A stretch of DNA of 64,000 nucleotides from Dyella acidiphila. Its GTDB lineage: Bacteria > Pseudomonadota > Gammaproteobacteria > Xanthomonadales > Rhodanobacteraceae. The DNA is taken from the NCBI RefSeq assembly GCF_014863405.1, contig NZ_JACZZA010000002.1, positions 372,001 to 436,000 of the forward strand, in the 5' to 3' direction. This document shows positions 46,282 to 56,218 of the stretch, piece after piece. Under the pieces are notes generated by a model. That model was not told the DNA's origin. It made no database searches and saw only the letters and a program-made list of their open reading frames with translations. The translations under genes were made by a program, and so were the position numbers. Within the stretch, counting starts at the first letter, position 1; every line of letters begins with the position of its first letter.

Positions 46282-47613
46282 ATGAGCGCGATCCTGCTAC
46301 GCATGCTGCTGATGGCCACGCTGGGCCTGGCCGGCGTGTTGCTGCTGCGCAGGCCGCTGCGCCACGTATTCGGCGCCGGGCCGGCGTTCACCTTATGGTG
46401 CCTGCCGCTGCTGCTCGCCGCCGTCCCATGCCTGCCGGCGTTGCCGGCGCGCTGGACGATGATGCAGCCGATCATCACCGCGCTGCCCGCGCAGAATTGG
46501 ATCGTCGCCAGCGACACCGGCTCGAACACATATTCCTGGTTGATCGCGCTGTGGCTGCTGGGCGTGGCCTATGGTTGTGTGAATCTGATCGTGCGTTATG
46601 TACGTCTGGCACGCGGCTGCCGCAGCTTGCCCGACGCCATGCGTCGGCGCTTGTTGCAGGAACATCCCGCGCTATCCGTGCAGCGCCTGCATTTGCACGA
46701 ACAAGGCCCCGCCGTGATGTGGGCACCGCGCGCGCGGCTGCTGTTGCCGGCAGATTTCTTCGAACGCCACGACGCCGATGCGCGCGAGATGGTGCTGCGC
46801 CACGAGTGCGGCCACCTGCGCCGCGGCGATGCGTGGTGGTGCCTGCTGGGCGAATGCGCGCTGGTGCTGCTGTGGTTCCACCCGCTCGCCTGGTTTGCGC
46901 TGGCGCGCTTCCAGCTCGACCAGGAGCTCGCCTGCGATGAAAGCGTGCTGCGTACCGTTCCCGGCCGCGGTTTGCGCTACGCCCAGACCCTGCTGCACAG
47001 CACCGGCGTGGATGCCCAACCGGCCTTGATCCCCTGGCTCGCCGAGCCACAACTGAAGGAGCGCCTCACCATGATCAGTCGTCAACCATGCAGCACTCGG
47101 CGTCGCCGATTCGGCTACGCGACGCTGGCTGCCTTGCTTGTCAGCGGGGCGGCCATCGCGCAAACGGGCAATCCGCCACCGGCGGCCAGCAGTGTCGGCC
47201 CTACGCAAGACACGCCGTACAACGCGAGCATGCCGCCGGCTTATCCGCCGGATGCGATCAAGAACCGCGAACAGGGCATGGTCATCCTCAATGTGCTGGT
47301 AGGTACCGATGGCGCGGCACACCAGATCAATGTCGACAACGGCAGCACCAAGGCCACGCCCGAACTCGGCAAAGCCGCCAGCGATGCGGCTATGAAATGG
47401 CACTTCAATCCCAAGCTGGAGAACGGCAAGGCGGTGGAGGCCTGGGTCAAGGTGCCGGTGTTGTTTAGCCTGAGTCCGTTGCCGCCGCATCCGCACGGAC
47501 CGCCGCCGCCGCATGGCCCGATGCCACCGCCCCCGCCTGGCGCGGAACTGCCGCCGCCCCCACCGCCGCCGATGATGGGCGGGCCGGCTCAGCCCACTTC
47601 TTCCAATTCCTGA
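46282..47613 (+). CDS. M56 (BlaR1-type) membrane peptidase fused to a TonB C-terminal domain
   Basis: A 443-residue protein. Residues about 1-210 have membrane helices and a zinc site HECGH (174-178) with LDQELACDE as third-ligand region, as in BlaR1/MecR1. There is no penicillin-binding sensor domain. Instead, after another hydrophobic segment (about 280-294), residues 315-405 form a TonB C-terminal domain (YPPDAIKNREQGMVILNVLVG; WHFNPKLENGKAVEAWVKVPV), followed by a Pro-rich tail. Such M56-TonB fusions are frequent in Xanthomonadales and their signal is unknown. It forms a signalling pair with the BlaI-like gene. Confidence 0.85.
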   Translation: MSAILLRMLLMATLGLAGVLLLRRPLRHVFGAGPAFTLWCLPLLLAAVPCLPALPARWTMMQPIITALPAQNWIVASDTGSNTYSWLIALWLLGVAYGCVNLIVRYVRLARGCRSLPDAMRRRLLQEHPALSVQRLHLHEQGPAVMWAPRARLLLPADFFERHDADAREMVLRHECGHLRRGDAWWCLLGECALVLLWFHPLAWFALARFQLDQELACDESVLRTVPGRGLRYAQTLLHSTGVDAQPALIPWLAEPQLKERLTMISRQPCSTRRRRFGYATLAALLVSGAAIAQTGNPPPAASSVGPTQDTPYNASMPPAYPPDAIKNREQGMVILNVLVGTDGAAHQINVDNGSTKATPELGKAASDAAMKWHFNPKLENGKAVEAWVKVPVLFSLSPLPPHPHGPPPPHGPMPPPPPGAELPPPPPPPMMGGPAQPTSSNS

Positions 47614-47637
47614 AAACTTCCACCCAAGCTATTGATT

Positions 47638-47646
47638 TGCTATAAC
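47638..47646 (+). promoter_or_regulatory. Candidate extended -10 promoter inside the terminator region
   Basis: TG-C-TATAAC (47638-47646) is an extended -10 element. Transcription would start near 47653, within the 5' arm of the terminator hairpin, producing an mRNA of about 22 bases before the NlpC-gene ATG that cannot form that hairpin. No good -35 is present at the right distance, which extended -10 promoters may not need. Confidence 0.4.
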
Positions 47647-47674
47647 CTCGGCGCAAACACGCCGAGGTTTTTTT
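47644..47674 (+). terminator. Terminator of the blaI-M56 operon, abutting the next ATG
   Basis: AACCTCGGCG (47644-47653) pairs with CGCCGAGGTT (47660-47669) around a six-base loop, with seven T residues (47668-47674). The start codon of the NlpC/P60 gene follows at once (47675), and GAGG (47664-47667) in the 3' arm is that gene's Shine-Dalgarno, seven bases before ATG. Confidence 0.8.
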
Positions 47675-48238
47675 ATGGCACGGGCCAGCGCCGCCGCCAA
47701 CCACCCATCACCCATCCGGGTGCTGCGCCATATCGTGCTGATCGGCCTGTTGTTGCTGCTGGCCGCCTGCGCCAGTTCGCCCCGCCGCGAAGCCACTTTC
47801 AAACCTTCGCATTCGGAACTGGCCGACGAACCGGCGCGTGCACCGGAGAACTCCGTCGGCACCGCCAACGACGTGCTGTTCCGCGCCATGGCCCTGGTGG
47901 GCACGCCTTATCACTGGGGCGGCAATACCCCGGCCGGCGGCTTCGACTGCAGCGGACTGGTGGATTACATCTATCGCAACGCCGCCAATATCGCCCTGCC
48001 ACACAGCTCGCGCGACATGGCCTCGATCGATGGCCAGAAAGTGCGCAGCATGGACGACCTGATCAGTGGCGACCTGGTCTTTTTCGGCAGCCTGAGCGGC
48101 ATCAACCACGTCGGCGTCTATGTGGGCAAAGGCCGCTTCGTGCATGCGCCGAACAGCGGCGGCACTGTGCGTCTGGACGATATCGACGGCCCCTACTGGC
48201 GCGATCATTTCGTCTACGGCAAGCGCCTGCTGGACTGA
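47675..48238 (+). CDS. NlpC/P60 (C40) peptidoglycan endopeptidase lipoprotein
   Basis: A 187-residue protein with a lipoprotein signal ending LLAAC (Cys32) and a C40 peptidase domain. The catalytic Cys92 is in GGFDCSGLV, His145 in GINHVGVYVG and a third His157 in RFVHAPN. It likely cuts peptide stems in the periplasm, attached to the outer membrane. The chosen ATG immediately follows a T-tract, with its Shine-Dalgarno in the terminator stem. Its neighbour is a BlaI/M56 system, which often controls cell-wall genes. Confidence 0.9.
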   Translation: MARASAAANHPSPIRVLRHIVLIGLLLLLAACASSPRREATFKPSHSELADEPARAPENSVGTANDVLFRAMALVGTPYHWGGNTPAGGFDCSGLVDYIYRNAANIALPHSSRDMASIDGQKVRSMDDLISGDLVFFGSLSGINHVGVYVGKGRFVHAPNSGGTVRLDDIDGPYWRDHFVYGKRLLD

Positions 48239-48279
48239 CCTTCCCCCGCTCCAGACCCATTTCGTGCCGCCTTCACAAA

Positions 48280-48306
48280 AATTATATTGTGCACAATTAA
48301 ATTTGA
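48280..48306. promoter_or_regulatory. Candidate OhrR operator
   Basis: An AT-rich dyad centred on the perfect 12-base palindrome ATTGTGCACAAT (48286-48297), flanked by AATTAT and TAAATTT. It lies about 26 bases before the ohrR start. Xanthomonas OhrR boxes are AATT-rich palindromes of the TACAATT type, so this is the natural binding site. Confidence 0.65.
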
Positions 48307-48322
48307 TGCTAGCTTTATTCCC

Positions 48323-48775
48323 ATGAACCCACCGACCGCCCCCTCACTGCTGCTGGACGAACAGCTCTGCTTCGCGCTGTACGCTGCCTCGCGCCGCATG
48401 ACGGCGACGTATCGGCCCCTGCTCGAAGCACTGGATCTCACCTACCCGCAATACCTGGTGATGCTGGTGTTATGGGAACGCGACGGCGTGACCGTGCGCG
48501 AACTGGGTGCCCGCCTGCAACTAGACTCCGGCACCCTCACCCCGCTACTCAAGCGCCTTGAACAGGCCGGACTGCTGGCGCGCCAGCGCCGCCAGAGCGA
48601 CGAGCGCGAAGTGGAAATCACCCTGACCGATAGCGGCCGTAAGTTGCACGAGCGCGCGGCGGATATCCCGCGCTGCCTGGCCGAACGCATTTGCTTGTCC
48701 GTCGATCGCTTCGTGAATTTGCGCGACGAACTGAAATCCCTGGCGGCACAACTTGCCGCTCCCACCGATGACTGA
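48323..48775 (+). CDS. ohrR: OhrR, organic-peroxide-sensing MarR-family repressor
   Basis: A 150-residue MarR-type repressor. The peroxide-sensing Cys16 lies in LLDEQLCFALYAASR, the OhrR signature; further cysteines (IPRCLAERICLS near 113-119) could form the disulfide as in Xanthomonas OhrR. The winged helix includes LDSGTLTPLLKRLEQAGLL. It is expected to repress ohr until oxidised. It is 13 bases upstream of ohr, in the same operon. Confidence 0.92.
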   Translation: MNPPTAPSLLLDEQLCFALYAASRRMTATYRPLLEALDLTYPQYLVMLVLWERDGVTVRELGARLQLDSGTLTPLLKRLEQAGLLARQRRQSDEREVEITLTDSGRKLHERAADIPRCLAERICLSVDRFVNLRDELKSLAAQLAAPTDD

Positions 48776-48788
48776 GAGAGACACGACC

Positions 48789-49220
48789 ATGAGCAATCCG
48801 ACCAAGGTTCTGTACACCGCCACTGCCACCGCCAAGGGCGGCCGCGAAGGCCACATCCACAGCAGCGACGGCGTGCTGGATTTCGATCTGAAGGTGCCGA
48901 AGGAACTGGGCGGCCCGGGCGGCCACGGCAGCAATCCGGAGCAGCTGTTTGCCGCCGGTTACGCGGCCTGTTTCGAAGGTGCGGTGCGCTACGTGGCGCG
49001 CGAAAAGAAAGTGACGCTGAAGGATGCCTCGGTGACCGGCCATGTCGGTATCGGTCCGCGCGATCCGGCCGGTTTCGCCATTGCGGTGAAGCTGGAAGTG
49101 AGCCTGCCGGGTGTCGATCACGCCGTGGCGCAGGAGCTGGTCGACATCGCGCATCGCGATATCTGCCCGTATTCGCATGCCACGCGCGGCAATGTGGATG
49201 TGCAGATCGTGCTGGTCTGA
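48789..49220 (+). CDS. ohr: Organic hydroperoxide resistance protein Ohr
   Basis: A 143-residue thiol peroxidase that reduces organic hydroperoxides, with lipoylated-protein reductants in known cases. Catalytic Cys61 is in GYAACFEGAV and resolving Cys126 in RDICPYSHA; the family start MSNPTKVLYTATATAKGGREG is present. Cotranscribed with its repressor. Confidence 0.95.
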   Translation: MSNPTKVLYTATATAKGGREGHIHSSDGVLDFDLKVPKELGGPGGHGSNPEQLFAAGYAACFEGAVRYVAREKKVTLKDASVTGHVGIGPRDPAGFAIAVKLEVSLPGVDHAVAQELVDIAHRDICPYSHATRGNVDVQIVLV

Positions 49221-49236
49221 GCACAACCCTACGTAC

Positions 49237-49272
49237 AAACAACAACGGCGCCCTGGGGCGCCGTTGTTGTTT
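49237..49272. terminator. Terminator after ohr
   Basis: A 16-bp stem (AAACAACAACGGCGCC at 49237-49252 with GGCGCCGTTGTTGTTT at 49257-49272) with a four-base loop, 16 bases after the ohr stop. T-rich on the plus side. Confidence 0.8.
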
Positions 49273-49274
49273 GC

Positions 49275-49356
49275 GTAGGTTGGGTTAGCGCAGCGTAACC
49301 CAACGATCTTTCTTCGTAGCGGCATCGTTGGGTTACGCTGCGCTAACCCAAACTAC
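49275..49356. repeat. GTAGGTTGGGTT-family inverted repeat
   Basis: Facing copies GTAGGTTGGGTTAGCGCAGC... (49275-49304) and its complement (49327-49356), 22 bases apart, between the ohr terminator and the SlyD-like gene end. Nearly identical in the arms to the 23673-23756 element. Confidence 0.85.
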
Positions 49357-49367
49357 GCGGCAACGCC

Positions 49368-49853
49368 TCAGTGCGCTTCGGCACCCGGCGGATGCGCATG
49401 GCCGTGCTGGATTTCTTCCTCGGTGGCTTCGCGCACTTCCTCGATCGCCACATCGAAGTTCAGCGTCTTGCCGGCCATCGGATGGTTGAGATCCACGTCG
49501 ATGGTGCTCATGCCCACCTTCTGCACCGTCACCGCACGCTGGCCGCCCTGCTTGAGCGCCAGCACCGTCACCATGCCCGGCTTCAGATGCTTGGCCTGCT
49601 GGAAATACTTCTTCGGCACGCGCTGGACCTGGTCTTCCTGGCGCTCGCCATAGCCGTCGACCGGGGCGATTTCCACCTGCAGCGTATCGCCCGCACCATG
49701 CTCTTCCAGCGCTTTTTCCAGGCCCGGAATCAGCTGGCCGTGGCCAAGCAGGATCCACAGCGGCTGTCCGCCTTCGTGCGAGCTTTCCACCTTCTCGCTG
49801 TCCACGCTGAGCGTGTAGTGGAATGCGATGACCTTGTCCTTGCCAGCCTTCAT
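49368..49853 (-). CDS. SlyD-like FKBP-type peptidyl-prolyl isomerase
   Basis: A 161-residue SlyD-type FKBP (VIAFHYTLSVDSEKVESSHEG; LLGHGQLIPGLEKALEEH; an IF-type insert in PVDGYGERQEDQVQRVPK; DLNHPMAGKTLNFDV). It folds proteins and, in E. coli, delivers nickel through a His-rich tail; the tail here is short (EIQHGHAHPPGAEAH) with only four His, so metal storage is doubtful. Monocistronic. Confidence 0.9.
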   Translation of the reverse strand: MKAGKDKVIAFHYTLSVDSEKVESSHEGGQPLWILLGHGQLIPGLEKALEEHGAGDTLQVEIAPVDGYGERQEDQVQRVPKKYFQQAKHLKPGMVTVLALKQGGQRAVTVQKVGMSTIDVDLNHPMAGKTLNFDVAIEEVREATEEEIQHGHAHPPGAEAH

Positions 49854-49889
49854 TGCCTGTCTCTCGATAGAACGAAAACGGCGATTCTA

Positions 49890-51122
49890 TCAGCTACGCC
49901 GCGCGCCGAAGCCCACACCCCTGGCTTCCGGCCCCAGCCACACCAGCAGGGCCAGCAACACCGCCACCGCGGCGATCCATAGCGACATCACCAGCGGCAG
50001 GTTCAGGCCGTCGCGGCTGGCCAGCCAGGATTGCGCGGTAGCGGTGCCCGCGGCGATCAGGTTGCCCATCTGGTAGGCGAAGCCCGGCAAGGTGCCGCGC
50101 ACCGCATCCGGCGACAACTCATTGAGATGGGTCGGCACCACACCCCAGGCGCCCTGCACCATCACCTGGATCAGGAAGGCGCCCAGGCCGAGCAGCAGCA
50201 TGGAGCCGCCATAGGTCCACAGCGGAATCACCGGAATGGCCAGCAAAGCCGCAATGATCATCGCGCGCCGGCGCCCGATGCGCTCCGACCAGGCACCGAA
50301 ATAGATGCCGCCCACCAGCGCACCGAGATTGAGCATGGCCACCAGCACGAAGGCCGCGCCCGAGCCGGTCGGCAGATGCAGATTCACTTCCTCGAAGGTG
50401 TGATACATGTCCTGCGAGCCATGGCTGAACATATTGAAGGCCGCCATCAGGCACATCAGGTAGATCGCCAGTTTCCAGTGGCCGCGCATTGCATCGCGCA
50501 GGCCAAGCTTGCCGTGCTGCGCCTGGCTGGCCTCCCAGGCCGGCGATTCGGGCACCTTGCGGCGGATGTACAGCACCAGCAAGGCCGGTATCGCCCCGAC
50601 CACGAACAGGCCGCGCCAGCCGATATGGTCGACCAGCAGCCAGTTCACCAGCGCGCCGATAAAGAAGCCGCAGGGATAGCCGCTCTGCAGCAGGCCCGAG
50701 ACCAGGCCGCGCGATTTCGGCGGAATCGACTCCATCACCAGCGAGGCGCCGATGCCCCACTCGCCGCCCATCGCCACCCCGAACAGGAAGCGCATCACCA
50801 GCAGCACGGTGAGCGACGGCGAAAACGCCGTAGCCAGCTCAAACACCGAAAACAGGATCACGTCGATCATCAGCACCGGCCGGCGCCCGTAGCGGTCGGC
50901 CAGCCGGCCGAACAGGAAGGCGCCGATCGGGCGAGCGACCAGGGTCAAGAACACGCCCAGGGTGACTTCGGTGCGGTCGACGTGGAATTCGCTGGCAATG
51001 CCCACGATCACGAATGTGAAGATGAAATAGTCGAAGGCATCGAGCGTCCAGCCGAGGAAACTCGCCAGCACGGTATGCCGCTGCTCATGGTTCAACTCAC
51101 GCAGGGCGGACAGGACGGACAT
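49890..51122 (-). CDS. MFS transporter, sialate/lactate (SHS/NanT-like) family
   Basis: A 410-residue, 12-helix major facilitator. GWTLDAFDYFIFTFVIVGIA near 24, LADRYGRRPVLMIDV near 73 (motif A) and GGEWGIGASLVMESIPPKSRG near 128 are those of the sialate:H+ symporter/lactate-permease group. The substrate is probably a monocarboxylate or sugar acid; sequence alone does not decide. Its start is separated from the rhlE region by 200 bases. Confidence 0.83.
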   Translation of the reverse strand: MSVLSALRELNHEQRHTVLASFLGWTLDAFDYFIFTFVIVGIASEFHVDRTEVTLGVFLTLVARPIGAFLFGRLADRYGRRPVLMIDVILFSVFELATAFSPSLTVLLVMRFLFGVAMGGEWGIGASLVMESIPPKSRGLVSGLLQSGYPCGFFIGALVNWLLVDHIGWRGLFVVGAIPALLVLYIRRKVPESPAWEASQAQHGKLGLRDAMRGHWKLAIYLMCLMAAFNMFSHGSQDMYHTFEEVNLHLPTGSGAAFVLVAMLNLGALVGGIYFGAWSERIGRRRAMIIAALLAIPVIPLWTYGGSMLLLGLGAFLIQVMVQGAWGVVPTHLNELSPDAVRGTLPGFAYQMGNLIAAGTATAQSWLASRDGLNLPLVMSLWIAAVAVLLALLVWLGPEARGVGFGARRS

Positions 51123-51296
51123 ACGGTGCTCCCGATTTGCGACGGCGCGAGGCTAGCATGCCCCCGGCCCTGTGCCGACGGCGAAATTCCGGCTGGTGTA
51201 TACTTCGCCGGCTGGGCAGGCCCTTCCGGGCGCTACACCCTCTTCGATCCCAGCTAGATCCACACTCATCGATAACAGCAACGCGGTTCTGTATTG

Positions 51297-51320
51297 GAGC
51301 TCCGGGTTGCACAGGAGCTC
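51297..51320 (+). promoter_or_regulatory. Hairpin over the rhlE ribosome-binding site
   Basis: GAGCTCC (51297-51303) pairs with GGAGCTC (51314-51320) around a ten-base loop. The 3' arm contains AGGAG (51313-51317), the Shine-Dalgarno of rhlE (ATG 51324). Folding would hide it. The stem is seven base pairs, so it could melt with temperature or be opened by a helicase. Confidence 0.5.
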
Positions 51321-51323
51321 TAC

Positions 51324-52637
51324 ATGTCATTCGAATCGCTGGGCCTCGCCCCTGCGTTGCTGCGCGCGCTTGCCGAACAAGGCTACGCCGAACCCACCCC
51401 GATCCAGGCCGGCGCCATCCCGGTAGTCCTGGAAGGCCACGACCTGCTCGCCGCCGCCCAGACCGGTACCGGCAAGACGGCTGCCTTCGCGCTGCCGCTG
51501 CTGCAGCGCATGGCCAGCACCGAAGCCGGCGGCAAGCGCCGTCCGCGTGCGCTGATCCTCACCCCCACGCGCGAACTTGCCGCGCAGATCCACGACAACC
51601 TGCGCGACTACGGCAAGCATCTGCGCATCAGCAGCGCCGCCATCTATGGCGGCGTGAGCATGGGACCGCAGGTGCAGACGCTGCGTCGCGGCGTCGACAT
51701 CGTAATCGCCACGCCCGGCCGCCTGGTCGATCACATGCAGCAGCGCACGATCGACCTCAGCGGCGTCGAAGTGCTGGTGCTGGACGAAGCCGACCGCATG
51801 CTCGACATGGGCTTCCTGCCCTCGCTCAAGCGCGTCATCAGCGCGCTGCCGAAGCAGCGCCAGACGCTGCTGTTCTCGGCCACCTTCGCGCCGGAGATCA
51901 AGGCGCTGGCAATGCAGTTCATGCATGCGCCGCAGGAAGTATCGGTAACCCCGGCCAACAGCGTGGCCACCACGGTGAGCCATCATGTGCACCCGGTGGA
52001 TGCAGCGCGCAAGCGCGATCTGCTGCTGCACGTGCTGAGCCAGGATAGCCGCCGCCAGACGCTGGTGTTCAGCCGCACCAAGCACGGCGCCGACAAGCTG
52101 GTGCGCCAGCTGGAGCAGGCCGGCCTGCGTGCCGCTGCCATCCACGGCAACAAGAGCCAGAACGCGCGCACGCGCGCACTCGGCGATTTCAAGAACGGCC
52201 GCATCACCGTGCTGGTGGCTACCGATATCGCCGCTCGCGGCATCGACATCGACCAGTTGCCGATCGTGATCAACTACGACCTGCCGATGGTGGCCGAGGA
52301 TTACGTGCACCGCATCGGCCGCACTGGTCGCGCCGGCGCCGAAGGCATCGCGCTGTCGCTGGTGAGCCACGAGGAATCGGGTCTGCTGCGCGATATTCGC
52401 AAGCTGCTCAAGCAGGACATCGCGATCAACGAAGTGCCTGGTTTCGAGCTATCTACGCCGCTGCGCCTGGATGCGCAGGCACCGCGGCCCAAGCAGGGCC
52501 AGCGCCAGGCACGTCCGCCGCGCCAGGGCGGCTCGCATCGTCCGCATGGCCATGCGCAGCAGAACAATGGCGGCGAACATGCGATGGGCAATCGCAAGCG
52601 TCGTTCGCGTGGCCGCAGGCCTGCGGCGAAGGCATAA
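51324..52637 (+). CDS. rhlE: DEAD-box RNA helicase RhlE
   Basis: A 437-residue ATP-dependent RNA helicase. Motif I AQTGTGKT (45-52), motif II LDEADRM, motif III LFSATF, motif [12 protein letters not shown]; the Q motif is present at the start. The C-terminus is basic ([28 protein letters not shown]), as in RhlE. RhlE helps ribosome assembly and RNA decay. The start has AGGAG, here in a hairpin. Confidence 0.93.
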   Translation: MSFESLGLAPALLRALAEQGYAEPTPIQAGAIPVVLEGHDLLAAAQTGTGKTAAFALPLLQRMASTEAGGKRRPRALILTPTRELAAQIHDNLRDYGKHLRISSAAIYGGVSMGPQVQTLRRGVDIVIATPGRLVDHMQQRTIDLSGVEVLVLDEADRMLDMGFLPSLKRVISALPKQRQTLLFSATFAPEIKALAMQFMHAPQEVSVTPANSVATTVSHHVHPVDAARKRDLLLHVLSQDSRRQTLVFSRTKHGADKLVRQLEQAGLRAAAIHGNKSQNARTRALGDFKNGRITVLVATDIAARGIDIDQLPIVINYDLPMVAEDYVHRIGRTGRAGAEGIALSLVSHEESGLLRDIRKLLKQDIAINEVPGFELSTPLRLDAQAPRPKQGQRQARPPRQGGSHRPHGHAQQNNGGEHAMGNRKRRSRGRRPAAKA

Positions 52638-52643
52638 GCGTGA

Positions 52644-52733
52644 GTTGGGTTGCCCCGGACTTGGTGCGGAGCAACCCAACTGATCGCCAGCGGCGCGATC
52701 AAACATCGTTGGGTTACGTTGCGCCAACCCAAC
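52644..52733. repeat. GTTGGGTT-family inverted repeat, divergent copy
   Basis: First unit GTTGGGTTGC (52644-52653) with GCAACCCAAC (52671-52680); second unit GTTGGGTTACGTTGCGCC... (52708-52733). It shares the GTTGGGTT/AACCCAAC ends of the 23673 and 49275 elements but has a different interior (CCCCGGAC). It lies directly after rhlE. Confidence 0.7.
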
Positions 52734-52749
52734 CTGCCAACCCGCAAGC

Positions 52750-53304
52750 CTAGCCTTCGGGGCGCACCAGCGCAGTGAGGATGTGGTCCTCCCACACTCC
52801 GGCAATCTGCAAATAACGTTTGGCATAGCCCTCACGCTCGAAGCCAAGCTGCGTCAGCAATGACGCGCTGCGTTCATTGCGCGGCATGTAGTTGGCCATC
52901 ACGCGATGCAGATCCAGTTCGCCGAAGGCCCAGGCAATGCCGGCGCGCAGCACTTCCTGCATCAGGCCCTGCCCTTGCATGGCGGCCGCCGCGCCATAAC
53001 CGAGATGACAGGCCTGAAACGCACCGCGCACGATATTGGCGAAGGTGAAGGTGGCCAGCACCTGCTGTTGATCCGGATCGAACATAAGCAGCGGATAGCC
53101 ACGATCCTGCGCGGCCAGCGCACCTGCCTCGACGATGGTCTGCGTGCAGTGCGCCAGCGTGTAGTACTCGGTGGCTCGCAACGGTTCCCACGGCGTCAGA
53201 TGCGCCTTATTTTCCACCCGATAACGCAGCAGCACGGCAGCGTCGGCTTCGTCGGGCAGGCGAATGCGCGTGCGCGGAGTCTGCAAAAAAGGCGCAGCGG
53301 GCAC
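52750..53304 (-). CDS. rimJ: RimJ/RimL-type GNAT acetyltransferase
   Basis: A 184-residue N-acetyltransferase (TPRTRIRLPDEADAAVLLRY; LGYGAAAAMQGQGLMQEVLRAGIAWAFGELDLHRVMANYMPRNERSASLLTQLGFEREG, described by its ends). The pattern Q-G-Q-G-L is the acetyl-CoA loop and NYMPRNERS is typical of RimJ, which acetylates ribosomal protein S5. Convergent with rhlE; five bases after the SDR stop region on the same strand. Confidence 0.85.
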   Translation of the reverse strand: MPAAPFLQTPRTRIRLPDEADAAVLLRYRVENKAHLTPWEPLRATEYYTLAHCTQTIVEAGALAAQDRGYPLLMFDPDQQQVLATFTFANIVRGAFQACHLGYGAAAAMQGQGLMQEVLRAGIAWAFGELDLHRVMANYMPRNERSASLLTQLGFEREGYAKRYLQIAGVWEDHILTALVRPEG

Positions 53305-53308
53305 GTGC

Positions 53309-54058
53309 TCAACGCTCCTGGTCGGTGGGCCGCATCAACACTTCGTTGATGCACACGTAATCCGGTCGCGTCACGCAGAACAGGATGGCATCGGCAATAT
53401 CTTCGGCCTGCAGCTGGCGCATCTCGCCGGCACGCAGGTTCACCGCGCGCTGGCTGGCTGCATGCGCGATATGTTCGCGCAATTCGGTATCCACCATGCC
53501 CGGCTCGATCACGCTGACGCGGATATTGTCTTTGTACACCTCGCGCCGCAGCGCTTCGGAAAACCCCACCACGCCGAACTTGGTGGCGGCATAGGCGGCC
53601 GAGCCCGGATTGGCTACGCGTCCCGCCACCGACGCCACATTCACGATATGCCCGTCGCCACGCGCACGCATGCCGGCCAGCGCCGCCTGGGTGGAAGCGA
53701 TCAGGCTGAGCACATTCAATTCCAGCATGCTGCGCCAGCGCGGCAGATCCGCTTCGGCCACCGGCTCCAGATACATCACGCCGGCGTTGTTGACCAGGAT
53801 GTCCAGGCGGCCATAGTGCGCTTCGGCTTCACGCACGATGCGCTGCGCTTCGGTTTCGCGCACCAGATCGGCCACCAGCAGCAAAGGTTCGGCACCGAGC
53901 TCGGTCAGCTTGCCGGCCAATTGCTCCAGCCGGTCTTTGCGGCGCGCCGCGATCGCCACCTTCGCCCCTTGCTCGGCCAGGGCCAGTGCGGTGGCTTCAC
54001 CGATGCCGGAGGAAGCGCCCGTCACCAGGGCAACACGGTCTCGCAAGCGATTTTTCAT
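53309..54058 (-). CDS. Short-chain dehydrogenase/reductase
   Basis: A 249-residue classical SDR: NAD(P) loop TGASSGIGEA (about 14-23), NNAGVMYLEP near 90, catalytic Ser in VASVAGR and the YxxxK pair in SAAYAATKFG. The arginine-rich ARRKDR after the second strand suggests NADP(H). The start at 54058 is set by the family N-terminus (MKNRLRDRVALVTG). Substrate unknown. It precedes the RimJ-like gene by four bases on the minus strand. Confidence 0.87.
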   Translation of the reverse strand: MKNRLRDRVALVTGASSGIGEATALALAEQGAKVAIAARRKDRLEQLAGKLTELGAEPLLLVADLVRETEAQRIVREAEAHYGRLDILVNNAGVMYLEPVAEADLPRWRSMLELNVLSLIASTQAALAGMRARGDGHIVNVASVAGRVANPGSAAYAATKFGVVGFSEALRREVYKDNIRVSVIEPGMVDTELREHIAHAASQRAVNLRAGEMRQLQAEDIADAILFCVTRPDYVCINEVLMRPTDQER

Positions 54059-54166
54059 GCTTATTTCCCATAAGACGTGGCAAAGCAAGGGTAAGTGCGG
54101 CCGAGGCTGTTACAATAGTGACCATTCTCCTGCATGCCGCCGTGCATGCCTTGTCGAGGTCCCCCC

Positions 54167-56026
<1,860 letters not shown>

Positions 56027-56051
56027 TTCCGGGAAAGGGCGCGGTGTGGTA

Positions 56052-56070
56052 CCCCGGATTTGATCCGGGG
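56052..56070. repeat. CCCCGGAT palindrome after deaD
   Basis: CCCCGGAT (56052-56059) and ATCCGGGG (56063-56070) with a three-base loop. It resembles the CCCCGGAT-type REP hairpins of Xanthomonadales. The gap 56027-56218 holds this and the next repeat, and otherwise nothing I can name. Confidence 0.5.
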
Positions 56071-56096
56071 GTAACGCAAGCATGGCACTTCGAACA

Positions 56097-56126
56097 GTTG
56101 GGTTACGCGGCGCTAACCCAACCTAC
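56097..56126. repeat. GTTGGGTT-family repeat, single unit
   Basis: GTTGGGTTACGCGGCGCTAACCCAACCTAC-type unit, one copy only, ending in the conserved ACCTAC. Both DEAD-box helicase genes in this window are followed by members of this family. Confidence 0.7.
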
Positions 56127-56218
56127 TCGCTGGCCGTCTTATTGTTCTGTCTCGACGACGCTGCGTTCCCATTTGTCGACTGCTGCAAATGCCCAAGCCA
56201 GCCCATACTTTGGGGGCT

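Noticed and set aside
51199..51204. TATACT as the rhlE -10 box
   Set aside because: No acceptable -35 at 16-18 bases and no TG extension in the right register, so I do not list it as a promoter.
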